Source of the DNA: Flavobacteriaceae bacterium
GTDB lineage: Bacteria > Bacteroidota > Bacteroidia > Flavobacteriales > Flavobacteriaceae
Assembly: GCA_024638165.1 (NCBI GenBank)
Contig: JAHEKV010000004.1
Location: forward strand, 62,001-126,000
Length of the DNA stretch: 64,000 bases
Reading direction: 5' to 3'
In this document: positions 9,701 through 19,457 of the stretch, in pieces
How the letters are laid out: each line of letters begins with the position of its first letter
How positions within the stretch are numbered: the first letter of the stretch is position 1
Made by a program: the position numbers and the translations under genes
The notes under the pieces: generated by a model
The model's input: the letters and a program-made list of their open reading frames with translations, nothing else
Told to the model about the DNA's origin: nothing
Databases searched by the model: none

Positions 9701-10124
9701 CCGAAAGCTCTCGATCGAACAGAGAGGCCGATACAGATAGATGTTGGTTTTCTTTAAATCTTTTTGCAGTTTCTCTAACCAAAGCAAATGCCTTGGGTAA
9801 AAGATCGTTTAGAACCTGTTGCTCTTGCTCAATTTTAGAGTTCTCTAAAGTATCGATCTCTTGGTAAAGTGCTTCACGCACATCGATATCTTCGGTAGCT
9901 TCAATTTGCTGCTCAAGGGCATTTATTTCTTCGGTAATCGAAGCGGTAGCCTCTTTAATCTCTTTTTTGAAATTTGCAGATTGTGTTCTTAGTTCGTCTA
10001 AATCAAAGTTTTCAAGTTCCTTTTCAGCTTCTTTAACCGCTTCGACTAGGGGTCTCAACGATTTTACATCCTTTTCTGATTTATCTCCGACGAATACTTT
10101 TAAAATCTTGTTTACGATCCCCAT
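6762..10124 (-). CDS. secA: preprotein translocase ATPase SecA
   Basis: 1120 aa; [66 protein letters not shown]. Confidence 0.98.
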   Translation of the reverse strand: [1120 protein letters not shown]

Positions 10125-10172
10125 GTTTCTTTCTTTCGCGTACTTGTTGTAGTGACGATAAATTTAATTAAA

Positions 10173-10193
10173 AAAGCCTCTTGTAGAGGCTTT
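10173..10193 (-). terminator. Rho-independent terminator downstream of the DUF2795 gene
   Basis: AAAGCCTCT-TGT-AGAGGCTTT hairpin followed on the minus strand by a T-rich stretch. Confidence 0.7.
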
Positions 10194-10219
10194 GATTGAA
10201 GTGTTTTCGATAAATACGG

Positions 10220-10444
10220 TTAGTATTCATCCTCATTCCAAAGGTAGTCTTCTTCAGAAGGGTAGTCAGGCCAGATTTCTTCGATTGATTCGTAAATTTC
10301 TTCACCCTCTTCTTCCATTGACTGAAGGTTTTCAACAACCTCAAGAGGTGCACCTGTTCTAATGGCATAGTCGATAAGCTCATCCTTGGTAGCAGGCCAA
10401 GGCGCATCGCTTAAATAAGAGGCAAGTTCTAACGTCCAGTACAT
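10220..10444 (-). CDS. DUF2795 family small protein
   Basis: MYWTLELASYLSDAPWPATKDELIDYAIRTGAPLEVVENLQSM resembles the DUF2795 fold; acidic C-terminus. Confidence 0.8.
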   Translation of the reverse strand: MYWTLELASYLSDAPWPATKDELIDYAIRTGAPLEVVENLQSMEEEGEEIYESIEEIWPDYPSEEDYLWNEDEY

Positions 10445-10529
10445 ATATTTTTAGGTTTAATTTTTTGCAAAAATAGAAGTTCGATGCTATCTACCTACTC
10501 CTTTTCAAAAAATCGTTGTTAAATATTGG

Positions 10530-10655
10530 TTAATCTCTTCGCTTGTCCTTTAAAAACCGACGTTCTCGCCGTTTTTTATTTCGTCTTTTCATTTGAACTA
10601 GAAGAAATAAATAGACCACAACCAGCGCACCTAATAGGAAATAAAAATTCTGCAT
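10530..10655 (-). CDS. small single-TM protein with basic tail (41 aa)
   Basis: Read from sequence, not in ORF track: MQNFYFLLGALVVVYLFLLVQMKRRNKKRRERRFLKDKRRD*. Confidence 0.55.
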   Translation of the reverse strand: MQNFYFLLGALVVVYLFLLVQMKRRNKKRRERRFLKDKRRD

Positions 10656-10662
10656 ATCTAAT

Positions 10663-11802
10663 CTATTTTCGAGCAAGTTCAGCCCTGCGAATATATAAGA
10701 TTCCCAGACTAATGGCCAATAGTATAGCCGTTGACCCTATTTCTTGTGCCCCCGTGAGTTGAATAATCACAGTAAAAAGCGCGCTAATCGCTAGTCCTAA
10801 CCAAACCAGTCTTTTGTTGTAAACGACCCCTAGTATAGCTAAAGGGTTAATCCAGAGGATGTTGAAGTTGTTTTTAGTAGCAAGATGTTCTGTTCCTAAC
10901 ATCATAAAAACTAAAAATATACCAGTGACACTAAGGATTCCGAATAATAAGTGTTCTAATTTATCGAGAATTGAAGAGGATGCTTTGGGCCAAATTCGAT
11001 AGAACGAAAAGGCCAAAAACAGGATAGCTACAAAAAGGGGAGAAGTGAAGAAGCGGTTGTTTTTGGATCTGAAATAACGCACGACCAGATTATTTTCATT
11101 TTCTATTAGAAATTCATCGCCGAGTCGGGCACCACTCATTTTTTTATACAAGTAATCAGGTAAAAACAGCGTTTGCGTATTCGTAATTTGGCGGTCTACC
11201 GCACTTCCTAGTATCAGGGTAATACCCCACCGACTCCAAGAGTAGGGATCTAAATATTCATTGATTAATTTTCGGTAAGTGGTTTCCGTATTGATTTCAT
11301 CTGCATAAGTAATCTCTAATCCTGTTGCCGAGCTAATGATTTCGGGAATTTTGGTGGCGCAATTATTCTCTAGAAATTCATAACGATAGAAACGGTTTTC
11401 AGGAAGTAATTCCTCATTGAGTGCATTGAAAAGTTTCTGTTTTTGGGTTGAATTCAGATTCAGCTGTTGTTCGATTACTCCTCTACCATAATGTTGGTAA
11501 TAGTTCGCGAATTGAATAAAACTTGAGGTAGATAGAAAGTAATCGAGCTCTCCTTTAAGAAACTTTAGGTAAAAGTTAGGAGCTTCGAAATCAAACGTTC
11601 CGTAATTAAAAACGATATCTAATCCTTGATAATGATCTTTAACTCGTATGGCCGAATGGCCGAATGCGGCATGAAGCTCTGGCCCAGGACTGCAAGTAAG
11701 TACGCTTACACTTGACCCTTCAGATAACTGAATTTGACCAATGATCGTTTGAAATGATCCGTAGGTCATTAAAAGGAGGAGAGTTCTCAGGAATCGCATC
11801 AT
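10663..11802 (-). CDS. DUF4105 / Lnb-type N-terminal periplasmic domain protein
   Basis: VSVLTCSPGPELHAAFGHSAIRVKD and NNCATKIPEII motifs, C-terminal TM helices. Confidence 0.85.
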   Translation of the reverse strand: MMRFLRTLLLLMTYGSFQTIIGQIQLSEGSSVSVLTCSPGPELHAAFGHSAIRVKDHYQGLDIVFNYGTFDFEAPNFYLKFLKGELDYFLSTSSFIQFANYYQHYGRGVIEQQLNLNSTQKQKLFNALNEELLPENRFYRYEFLENNCATKIPEIISSATGLEITYADEINTETTYRKLINEYLDPYSWSRWGITLILGSAVDRQITNTQTLFLPDYLYKKMSGARLGDEFLIENENNLVVRYFRSKNNRFFTSPLFVAILFLAFSFYRIWPKASSSILDKLEHLLFGILSVTGIFLVFMMLGTEHLATKNNFNILWINPLAILGVVYNKRLVWLGLAISALFTVIIQLTGAQEIGSTAILLAISLGILYIRRAELARK

Positions 11803-11865
11803 AATTCAAATATAGAAAATGCAGTGCCCATAAAAATGTACATTTACAGACGAATTCAAAATTTG

Positions 11866-12540
11866 ATGCGCAAATCAATCCCCAATCTAATCACCCTTTT
11901 GAACGCTTTGTGCGGATGGTTAGCCATTTACTATTCGAGTAAAGGCGCTTTTGATTATGCTACGGGATTATTAATAATCGCAGCCGTATTTGATTTTCTT
12001 GACGGGTTTCTAGCTAAACGTTTGAATGCCTTTTCAAAAGAGGGAGCTTTACTTGACTCCATGGCTGATTTAATCAGTTTTGGTGCGACACCGGCACTTT
12101 TTATTTTATTTCGATTTGAGTCTTCGGAGTACTTTATCCCCTTAGTGATTAGTTCAGGTTTTTTGTTTTCTTGTGCACTTTGGCGACTCGTTAGATATAC
12201 ACTTCATGCTGCAGAGACTAAGCCGTATTTTGAGGGTATGCCAACTCCAGCGATGACTTTAAGTATCGTTGGTACGTCCTACTTTCTAACTTCTTTGACT
12301 TCTTTAGATCATAGTCAAGAGGCTATGGTGATTGTAGTGTTATCTGTGATTTTAGGTCTTTGGATGATCAGTAAAATACCCACATTGAGTTTTAAGGTAA
12401 CAGAATGGTCTTTCTCCGCGAATTGGCAGCGTTACTCCTTCGTAACAGTAACTGTTGTCGGGTTGGTATTTCTGGGTATTTCAGGCGTTCCTGTCGCGCT
12501 TGGAGCCTACCTGCTATTTTCCCTTTTCCTCAAAAGCTAA
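11866..12540 (+). CDS. pssA: CDP-diacylglycerol--serine O-phosphatidyltransferase (start at internal Met of listed ORF)
   Basis: [23 protein letters not shown]...[39 protein letters not shown]-alcohol phosphatidyltransferase motif. Confidence 0.92.
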   Translation: MRKSIPNLITLLNALCGWLAIYYSSKGAFDYATGLLIIAAVFDFLDGFLAKRLNAFSKEGALLDSMADLISFGATPALFILFRFESSEYFIPLVISSGFLFSCALWRLVRYTLHAAETKPYFEGMPTPAMTLSIVGTSYFLTSLTSLDHSQEAMVIVVLSVILGLWMISKIPTLSFKVTEWSFSANWQRYSFVTVTVVGLVFLGISGVPVALGAYLLFSLFLKS

Positions 12541-13269
12541 TCGCTTTTTGCGAAGCTCAAAATTCTGTCCTAGGTAGACTTTTCGAACCATTTCATCCGC
12601 AGCTAGCTCTTCAGGTGCCCCTGCTTTTAATATGTTTCCTTCAAACATTAAATAGGAACGTTCTGTAATAGCCAGCGTTTCTTGAACGTTGTGGTCGGTT
12701 ATTAATATCCCGATGTTTTTATGCTTCAGCTGGGCAACAATTCGTTGGATGTCTTCTACGGCCACGGGATCAACTCCCGCAAAGGGCTCATCAAGTAAAA
12801 TGAACTTAGGGTCTGTTGCTAAGGCCCGGGCTATTTCTGTTCTTCGACGTTCTCCTCCAGATAAAAGATCTCCTCGGTTCTTTCGAATATGGGTTAGTGA
12901 AAACTCTTCAAGTAGCTCCTCCATCTTCTCCTTTTGTGCTGTCTTAGAAAGGGAGGTAGTTTGCAGTACACTTAGAATGTTTTCTTCGACGCTTAGTTTG
13001 CGAAATACGGAGGCTTCTTGTGCCAAGTAACCAATACCGTTTTGTGCCCTCTTATACATCGGATAATCGGTAATCTCTTTATCGTCTAGATAAATGGCAC
13101 CTCCATTGGGTCTAACTAAACCTACAATCATGTAAAAAGAGGTGGTTTTACCAGCACCGTTAGGTCCTAATAAACCGATGATTTCTCCCTGGTTTACCTC
13201 GAGAGAAACACTTTTGACAACCGTACGCTGATTGTATACTTTCTTAAGATTGGTAGCGCTAAGCTTCAC
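12514..13269 (-). CDS. lptB: LPS export ABC transporter ATP-binding protein LptB
   Basis: Walker [18 protein letters not shown], signature [16 protein letters not shown], LptB-type spacing. Confidence 0.95.
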   Translation of the reverse strand: MKLSATNLKKVYNQRTVVKSVSLEVNQGEIIGLLGPNGAGKTTSFYMIVGLVRPNGGAIYLDDKEITDYPMYKRAQNGIGYLAQEASVFRKLSVEENILSVLQTTSLSKTAQKEKMEELLEEFSLTHIRKNRGDLLSGGERRRTEIARALATDPKFILLDEPFAGVDPVAVEDIQRIVAQLKHKNIGILITDHNVQETLAITERSYLMFEGNILKAGAPEELAADEMVRKVYLGQNFELRKKRLAFEEKGK

Positions 13270-13615
13270 GATTTTCGTTTATGGCATCTAAATATTCATA
13301 AGCTCTTCTGAGGTGCGGAATTACAATAGTTCCACCAATGAGTGTAGCGATACCTAGACTTTCTTTGATTTCTTCTGAATTTGCGCCGGCTTTACGTGCT
13401 CCCTCAATGTGATAGCGAACACAGTCATCACAACGAAGCACCGCAGAGGCGACTAACCCTAATAACTCTTTTGTTTTGACATCTAAAGCACCTTCGGTAA
13501 ATGCGTTAGTGTCCAAATTAAATATACGTTTGATCAATTTTTGATCATCGCTAAGAATACGCTCGTTCATTTTCGAACGATAGGTATTGAATTCCTCAAC
13601 TAGTGAATTAGCCAT
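13259..13615 (-). CDS. carboxymuconolactone decarboxylase (AhpD-like) family protein
   Basis: [28 protein letters not shown] with CxxC. Confidence 0.9.
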   Translation of the reverse strand: MANSLVEEFNTYRSKMNERILSDDQKLIKRIFNLDTNAFTEGALDVKTKELLGLVASAVLRCDDCVRYHIEGARKAGANSEEIKESLGIATLIGGTIVIPHLRRAYEYLDAINENREA

Positions 13616-14414
13616 TAGATTTTTGTTTGCGAATTACAATTCTTGAAATGAAGATACTAAACTCGTATAAGATCAGAACCGGTATCGATACGATTACCTG
13701 ACTTGCTACATCGGGTGGAGTAATCACTGCGGAAATAACAAAGATGATAACAATAGCAAATTTGCGGTACGTTTTTAAAATTTCAGGAGTTACTAATCCT
13801 ATACGTGTTAAAAAGTAGATTAGAATGGGTAACTCGAACATGATTCCGCAAGCGATTACAGAGGCTCTGACGGTAGAGATGTAGGATGAAATATCGATTT
13901 CGTTTGCTACCTCTTGACTTACGGTGTAGGTTCCTAAGAAGTTAATCGAAAGAGGTGCGATTACATAATAACCAAAAAGAACTCCTAAAAAGAAGAGTGA
14001 AGATGCTACAATGATGAATCCCCTTGAATGTTTTCGTTCGTTTTCATACAATCCAGGACTTATAAAGCGCCATAACTCCCATAGGAGATATGGAAAACCT
14101 ACGATAATACCAGCCCAGATAGAAGTCCAGATATGTGCAGAGAACTGCCCAGCCATCGTTCTGTTTTGTAAAGTGAAGGGTAGACTATCTGCGCAGAAAT
14201 CAGAGGTCACTCCAAAGAAGGTGGCAATCTGGCAAAAGAAATGATAGGTCGGAAAATTCATATTCTTCGGCCCAAATATGATCGTATCGAAGATGAACCC
14301 TTTAAAAACAAAGGCGAAAACTGCAATGATCATAATCGCGAGAATAGAACGAATTAAGTGCCAACGTAGTTCTTCTAAATGGTCTAAAAAAGACATCTCG
14401 TCTCTATTACTCAT
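13608..14414 (-). CDS. tatC: Sec-independent (Tat) translocase subunit TatC
   Basis: SFLDHLEELRWHLIRSI and FLTRIGLVTPEILKTYRKFAIVIIFVISAVITPPD. Confidence 0.95.
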   Translation of the reverse strand: MSNRDEMSFLDHLEELRWHLIRSILAIMIIAVFAFVFKGFIFDTIIFGPKNMNFPTYHFFCQIATFFGVTSDFCADSLPFTLQNRTMAGQFSAHIWTSIWAGIIVGFPYLLWELWRFISPGLYENERKHSRGFIIVASSLFFLGVLFGYYVIAPLSINFLGTYTVSQEVANEIDISSYISTVRASVIACGIMFELPILIYFLTRIGLVTPEILKTYRKFAIVIIFVISAVITPPDVASQVIVSIPVLILYEFSIFISRIVIRKQKSNG

Positions 14415-15415
14415 ACTAAGCCTGCTTGAATCAAATTATGAAGATGCAAGATACCTACATATTCGTTATTATCGATAACGATCAATTGTGTGATTTCATT
14501 TGAATTCATTAGCTGAAGCGCTTCAGATGCCAATCGATCAGAATGAATCGATTTAGGATTGAGGCTCATCAATTCAGTTGCTTTCACCGTGTTGAAATCA
14601 GGACTTCTCTCTAGCATACGTCTTAGGTCTCCGTCGGTGATCATTCCGATCACTTTATCTTCTTCACAAACTGCCGTACAGCCTAATAAATTCTTCGAAA
14701 TCTCGACGATTACTTCTTTTAATGTACTTAAGGGCTGTACTCTAGGCAGTAATTCTGGGTTAATCAGGTCTTTTACCTTTAAGGTTAGTTTTTTACCTAA
14801 GCTTCCTCCGGGATGGTATTGAGCAAATTGTTCTGCTTTAAAGCCCTTATTTTCAAGTGTTGCCACCATTAGTGCATCTCCAAGCGCCAATTGAAGCGTT
14901 GTGCTCGCTGTTGGTGCTAAGTCATGCGGGCAGGCCTCTTTTTCGACAGGAGTTAAAAGGGTTAGCGTAGCACTTTTACTTACTATTGAATCTGAATTGG
15001 CAGTAACAGCAATAAAGGGCAATTCCAGATTTTTTAGGTGAAGGGCAAGAGTTTTGATTTCTTCGCTATTCCCACTTTTAGAGAGAATAAATACTAAATC
15101 TCCCTTTTGAATCATCCCTAAATCGCCATGAACTGCATCCGCAGCATGCATAAATAGCGCAGGAGTACCAGTAGAGTTAAAGCTTGCTACCCATTTCTGA
15201 GCAATAAGTGCACTTTTACCGACTCCACTTACTACAACTCTTCCTTTTAGATGAGTGATCATTTTAATGACCTCTTCAAAGTGTTGATTGATGGTATTCT
15301 GGAGATTTTCGAGAGCATCAATCTCAATTTGTAAGACACGATGCGCGATTTCTCTAAGATTTAAAGGTTTCTTCAAGGGTAAGCCGGTGAATTGTGAAAT
15401 ATGTGTTAAATTCAA
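14411..15415 (-). CDS. kdsD: arabinose-5-phosphate isomerase (KpsF/KdsD/GutQ family, SIS + CBS)
   Basis: GVGKSALIAQKWVASFNSTGTPALFMHAADAVHGDLGMI, CBS pair at C-terminus. Confidence 0.93.
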   Translation of the reverse strand: MNLTHISQFTGLPLKKPLNLREIAHRVLQIEIDALENLQNTINQHFEEVIKMITHLKGRVVVSGVGKSALIAQKWVASFNSTGTPALFMHAADAVHGDLGMIQKGDLVFILSKSGNSEEIKTLALHLKNLELPFIAVTANSDSIVSKSATLTLLTPVEKEACPHDLAPTASTTLQLALGDALMVATLENKGFKAEQFAQYHPGGSLGKKLTLKVKDLINPELLPRVQPLSTLKEVIVEISKNLLGCTAVCEEDKVIGMITDGDLRRMLERSPDFNTVKATELMSLNPKSIHSDRLASEALQLMNSNEITQLIVIDNNEYVGILHLHNLIQAGLV

Positions 15416-15476
15416 CTACGAAATTACAAATTATACCCCGAATACATCTGAATTGTTGATTGACAAGTAGACTCTG

Positions 15477-17672
15477 ATGATTCTAAACGAAAATGAATTA
15501 TATCAAACCCTGAGAAAATTCTTTGGATTCGCTGAATTCAAAGGATTGCAAAAGGAGGCTATAGGTGCACTTCTTTCAGGTCGAGATACGTTTGTTATTA
15601 TGCCAACAGGGGGTGGTAAGTCTTTGTGCTATCAGCTGCCGGCATTGATGTGCGAAGGAACCGCAATTGTTATCAGCCCGCTGATTGCCTTAATGAAAAA
15701 CCAGGTGGATGCGATAAGAAGTCAGTCAGCTGTTGCGGGAATAGCTCACGTTTTAAACTCCTCGCTGACCAAAACCGAGACCCAAACGGTTATCGACGAC
15801 TTGAAATCAGGAGTTACTAAATTATTATTTGTCGCTCCCGAGTCATTAACTAAGCAGCATAATATCGATTTATTAAAGTCGATACCACTTTCGTTTGTAG
15901 CTATTGATGAGGCGCATTGTATTTCAGAATGGGGTCATGATTTCAGACCAGAATACAGAAATATTCGAGCGATTATCGATCGATTGTCACCGGGAATACC
16001 TTTGATTGCACTTACCGCTACAGCTACTCCTAAGGTTCAGGAGGATATTATGAAGAACTTGGGAATGAAAGATGCGGTTTTACTCAAATCTTCCTTCAAT
16101 CGCCCCAATTTATATTATGAAGTTCGACCTAAGACCGAACAGGTTAATAGTGATATCGTTAAGCTTATAGCCCAACATCCGAATAAATCGGTAATCATCT
16201 ATTGCCTTAGCCGTAAAAAGGTTGAAGAACTAGCACAGATTCTGCAATTGAATGGTATCAAAGCGATTCCTTATCACGCAGGCTTTGACGCAAAAACTCG
16301 CGCGCTTTATCAAGATCAATTCTTGATGGAGGATGTGGATGTGGTCGTCGCAACTATAGCCTTCGGAATGGGCATCGATAAACCCGATGTTAGGCTAGTG
16401 ATTCATTACGATATGCCGAAGAGTATAGAGAGTTATTACCAAGAAACTGGTAGAGCAGGCAGGGATGGTGGTGAAGGTATCTGTATTGCTTTTTACTCCT
16501 CTAAGGATATTGAGAAGTTAGAAAAATTCAGTTCTGGTAAGCCAGTCGCTGAACAGGAGGTAAGTCAGGCGTTATTACAGGACGTTATTGCTTATGCAGA
16601 GACTTCGCTTTCGAGAAGAAAATTTATCCTTCATTATTTCGGAGAAGAGTTTGATGAGGTGAACGGAGAAGGAGCGGATATGGATGATAATGCCCGTAAT
16701 CCCAAAGAACTTTTTGAAGCCGGTGAAGAAGCTGCTCTTGCCCTGGATGTCGTTCAGAAGACTTCAGAAAAATTCAAAAGCAAGGAGATTGTTCGAATAC
16801 TAAGGGGGAAACCTAATGCGATGATCAGCTCTCATAAAACAGATGAAAAACCGTTTTTTGGATGTGGTCATGCCCATAAATCATTTTTCTGGCATGCATT
16901 GGTTAGACAACTAGTCATCGCTGGGTTTTTGAATAAATCGATAGAAAACTACGGTTTACTGCAGATTACCGAAAAGGGGTATTCCTTCCTTAAAAATCCA
17001 TCGAGTTTTCAAATGGTCCTTGATCGTGATTATGACCGGGAAGTAGCTGAGATTAATCAGGAAAAATCAAAAGGTGGAGGTGTAGACGACCAATTGCTGT
17101 CCATACTTAAAACACTCAGAAAAAAAGAAGCTGATAAGTACGGGGTGCCTCCCTATATCATTCTTCAAGATCCTTCACTGGAAGATATGGCACTCAAATA
17201 CCCGACCACTCTTGAAGAATTAGGACAAATACATGGGGTGGGAGATGCCAAGGCGAAACGATATGGTCAGCCATTTGTGAATTGTATAGCCCAGTATGTA
17301 GAGGAAAACGACATCATTAAACCTGATGAACTTGTGGTTAAATCTGCAGGCTCAAATTCGGGCTTAAAGCTCTATATCATACAAAACGTAGACCGAAAGT
17401 TTGCTTTTGACGATATTGCCTCTTCTAAAGGAATCACTCAGGAAGAACTGCTCCAAACCATGGAACAGATTGTGTTTAGTGGAACTAAGCTGGATATTGG
17501 TTATTGGGTTGACGAATTGTTAGATGATGATTCGCAAGAAGAACTTCATGATTATTTCATTGAAGCTAGTTCTAATAGTCTTGAGGATGCTATCACTGAA
17601 TTAGAAGAAGATTTTGAAGAAGAAGAAATTCGTTTATATCGCATTAAATTCTACTCTGAGCAGGCTATTTAA
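15477..17672 (+). CDS. recQ: ATP-dependent DNA helicase RecQ
   Basis: MPTGGGKSLCYQLPAL, DEAHCISEWGHDFRPEYRNI, HRDC-like C-terminal domain. Confidence 0.96.
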   Translation: MILNENELYQTLRKFFGFAEFKGLQKEAIGALLSGRDTFVIMPTGGGKSLCYQLPALMCEGTAIVISPLIALMKNQVDAIRSQSAVAGIAHVLNSSLTKTETQTVIDDLKSGVTKLLFVAPESLTKQHNIDLLKSIPLSFVAIDEAHCISEWGHDFRPEYRNIRAIIDRLSPGIPLIALTATATPKVQEDIMKNLGMKDAVLLKSSFNRPNLYYEVRPKTEQVNSDIVKLIAQHPNKSVIIYCLSRKKVEELAQILQLNGIKAIPYHAGFDAKTRALYQDQFLMEDVDVVVATIAFGMGIDKPDVRLVIHYDMPKSIESYYQETGRAGRDGGEGICIAFYSSKDIEKLEKFSSGKPVAEQEVSQALLQDVIAYAETSLSRRKFILHYFGEEFDEVNGEGADMDDNARNPKELFEAGEEAALALDVVQKTSEKFKSKEIVRILRGKPNAMISSHKTDEKPFFGCGHAHKSFFWHALVRQLVIAGFLNKSIENYGLLQITEKGYSFLKNPSSFQMVLDRDYDREVAEINQEKSKGGGVDDQLLSILKTLRKKEADKYGVPPYIILQDPSLEDMALKYPTTLEELGQIHGVGDAKAKRYGQPFVNCIAQYVEENDIIKPDELVVKSAGSNSGLKLYIIQNVDRKFAFDDIASSKGITQEELLQTMEQIVFSGTKLDIGYWVDELLDDDSQEELHDYFIEASSNSLEDAITELEEDFEEEEIRLYRIKFYSEQAI

Positions 17673-17696
17673 AGTCTGTTTTTTTGAATCAAAACG

Positions 17697-17704
17697 TACC
17701 TTTG
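17697..17704 (+). promoter_or_regulatory. Bacteroidota-type -7 box TACCTTTG upstream of the cysteine desulfurase gene
   Basis: Matches TAnnTTTG, 4 nt before the ATG at 17709; TTG run about 15-20 nt further upstream. Confidence 0.5.
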
Positions 17705-17708
17705 ATAA

Positions 17709-18848
17709 ATGACTCCAGTTTATTTTGATAATGCTGCAACTACGGCGCTTCGCCCGGAGGTTGTAACTACCATTTCTGAATCCCTTAGTGAACAATTTGG
17801 CAATCCGTCATCTACCCATTCTTTTGGAAGGTCAGCAAAAGCTTTAATCGAAAAGGCTAGAAAATCAATCGCAACCACCTTAGGGGCAAAGCCTAGTGAA
17901 ATTTATTTTACCTCTGGTGGAACAGAAGCGGATAATATGGTTCTTCGTTGCGCAGTTCGCGATCTAGGAGTAAAGAGAATTATTACTTCAGCGATTGAGC
18001 ATCATGCCGTGTTACATGCTGCAGAAGCGATGACTAAGGAATATGGAATAGAACTTGAATTAGTCGATATCGACGAACAAGGTTTTATTGACCTCAAAGA
18101 TTTAGAAAATAAACTCTCTCGCGAAAGTGCTCCTCAAACGCTGGTTAGTTTGATGCATGTGAATAATGAAATCGGAAATATCTTAGAGGTAGATAAAGTT
18201 GCTGAGTTATGTAAAACTCATCAAGCACTTTTTCACTCGGACACTGTTCAATCCGTCGGACATTACTCGTGGGACTTATCCAAAACATCGATACATTTTA
18301 TATGCGCTGCGGCACATAAGTTTCACGGTCCTAAAGGAATAGGATTCTTGTATATGCGCTCGGATGTTCCTTTAAAGTCGTTAATCGTAGGAGGGGGTCA
18401 AGAAAAGGGATTTCGAGCAGGTACTGAAAGTGTTCATAATATTTTAGGGATGGAAAAAGCCTTCACTTTGGCTTATCAAAATTTGGCTAAAGAAAAAGAA
18501 TATGTACTATCCTTAAAAAAGAGATTTATTGACGGGGTAAAGGCGCGTCTTCCAGAAGCAATTCTCAATGGAGGATGTAGTGATCTTGACCGTAGTACCT
18601 ATACCCTTGTGAATTTAAGACTTCCGATTACGGGAGATAAAGCAACCTTACTTCTTTTTCATTTAGATCTAAAAGGTATTGCTTGTTCTCAGGGTAGTGC
18701 TTGTCAGTCTGGAAGTAATACAGGTTCTCACGTACTTCGTGCGATAGCTGCTGCTGATTTTCCGTCTTTGCGTTTTTCTTTCTCTATCTACAACACCGTA
18801 GAAGAGGTGGATTACGTAATTGATACTTTAGCTAGCTATTTGGTGTAG
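17709..18848 (+). CDS. cysteine desulfurase (IscS/NifS family)
   Basis: VYFDNAATTALRPEVV, AAHKFHGPKGIGFLYM (PLP lysine), ACSQGSACQSGSNTGSHVL. Confidence 0.93.
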   Translation: MTPVYFDNAATTALRPEVVTTISESLSEQFGNPSSTHSFGRSAKALIEKARKSIATTLGAKPSEIYFTSGGTEADNMVLRCAVRDLGVKRIITSAIEHHAVLHAAEAMTKEYGIELELVDIDEQGFIDLKDLENKLSRESAPQTLVSLMHVNNEIGNILEVDKVAELCKTHQALFHSDTVQSVGHYSWDLSKTSIHFICAAAHKFHGPKGIGFLYMRSDVPLKSLIVGGGQEKGFRAGTESVHNILGMEKAFTLAYQNLAKEKEYVLSLKKRFIDGVKARLPEAILNGGCSDLDRSTYTLVNLRLPITGDKATLLLFHLDLKGIACSQGSACQSGSNTGSHVLRAIAAADFPSLRFSFSIYNTVEEVDYVIDTLASYLV

Positions 18849-19456
18849 GGAAAATTTCTTGCGATTTGCTTCATCATCTTCTCAACGAGTTCACGAGTAT
18901 TTTTCCCAGTGTTTCTATCGATAACCTTTTCGTGTCTCCACAATAACTTTGAAGATTGACCATCGACGAGCTTTAGTGTAATTCGACCAAAAGAAGGGGA
19001 AAGTACCCACAAATCAATCCAAGAAAACTGATTTTCTATTCCTTCTGATAATAATACACTAATAGAGAGGCTTCCTCGAATAACGGCATCGACCTTCAGT
19101 TTACGGGCTAATTCCTTAGATTCCATTAAAAGCGAACTTCTGTAGTCAATACCAGAAGAACGCATATTAGCTAAGGTTTCCTCGTATGGTTGAATCGTTA
19201 TATTCAAAGCATCGATTTGGTTCTCAATGTAATAGGTTAATTCTTTCTGTAAACTAGCCCCTTCTTCTTCAGAAAGTTGTCTGCGTTTTAATTCAGATAG
19301 TGAGAGGTCTAAATCAATGTCAAATGGAACTACCGCGATTACTTTATGGGATTCGGTAATGCTTTTAAAGTCGGGATGTATAAAACTACTTTTCTGCCCA
19401 ACAATAAGATTTGTAGTGCATAAGGTGAGCAGGAGGCCTAAAAGTAATTTTCTCAT
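18836..19456 (-). CDS. secreted hypothetical protein, possible GNA1162/CsgG-like outer-membrane assembly fold
   Basis: Signal peptide, VIAVVPFDIDLD...KLKVDAVIRGSLSI...ITLKLVDGQSSKLLWRHEKV. Confidence 0.6.
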   Translation of the reverse strand: MRKLLLGLLLTLCTTNLIVGQKSSFIHPDFKSITESHKVIAVVPFDIDLDLSLSELKRRQLSEEEGASLQKELTYYIENQIDALNITIQPYEETLANMRSSGIDYRSSLLMESKELARKLKVDAVIRGSLSISVLLSEGIENQFSWIDLWVLSPSFGRITLKLVDGQSSKLLWRHEKVIDRNTGKNTRELVEKMMKQIARNFPYTK

Positions 19457-19457
19457 A

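Noticed and set aside
10526-10762. 78-aa plus-strand ORF over the DUF4105 3' end
   Set aside because: The opposite strand holds a more convincing small TM ORF (10530-10655) and the DUF4105 C-terminus
12405-12668. 87-aa plus-strand ORF spanning the pssA end and lptB
   Set aside because: Overlaps two firm genes in other frames
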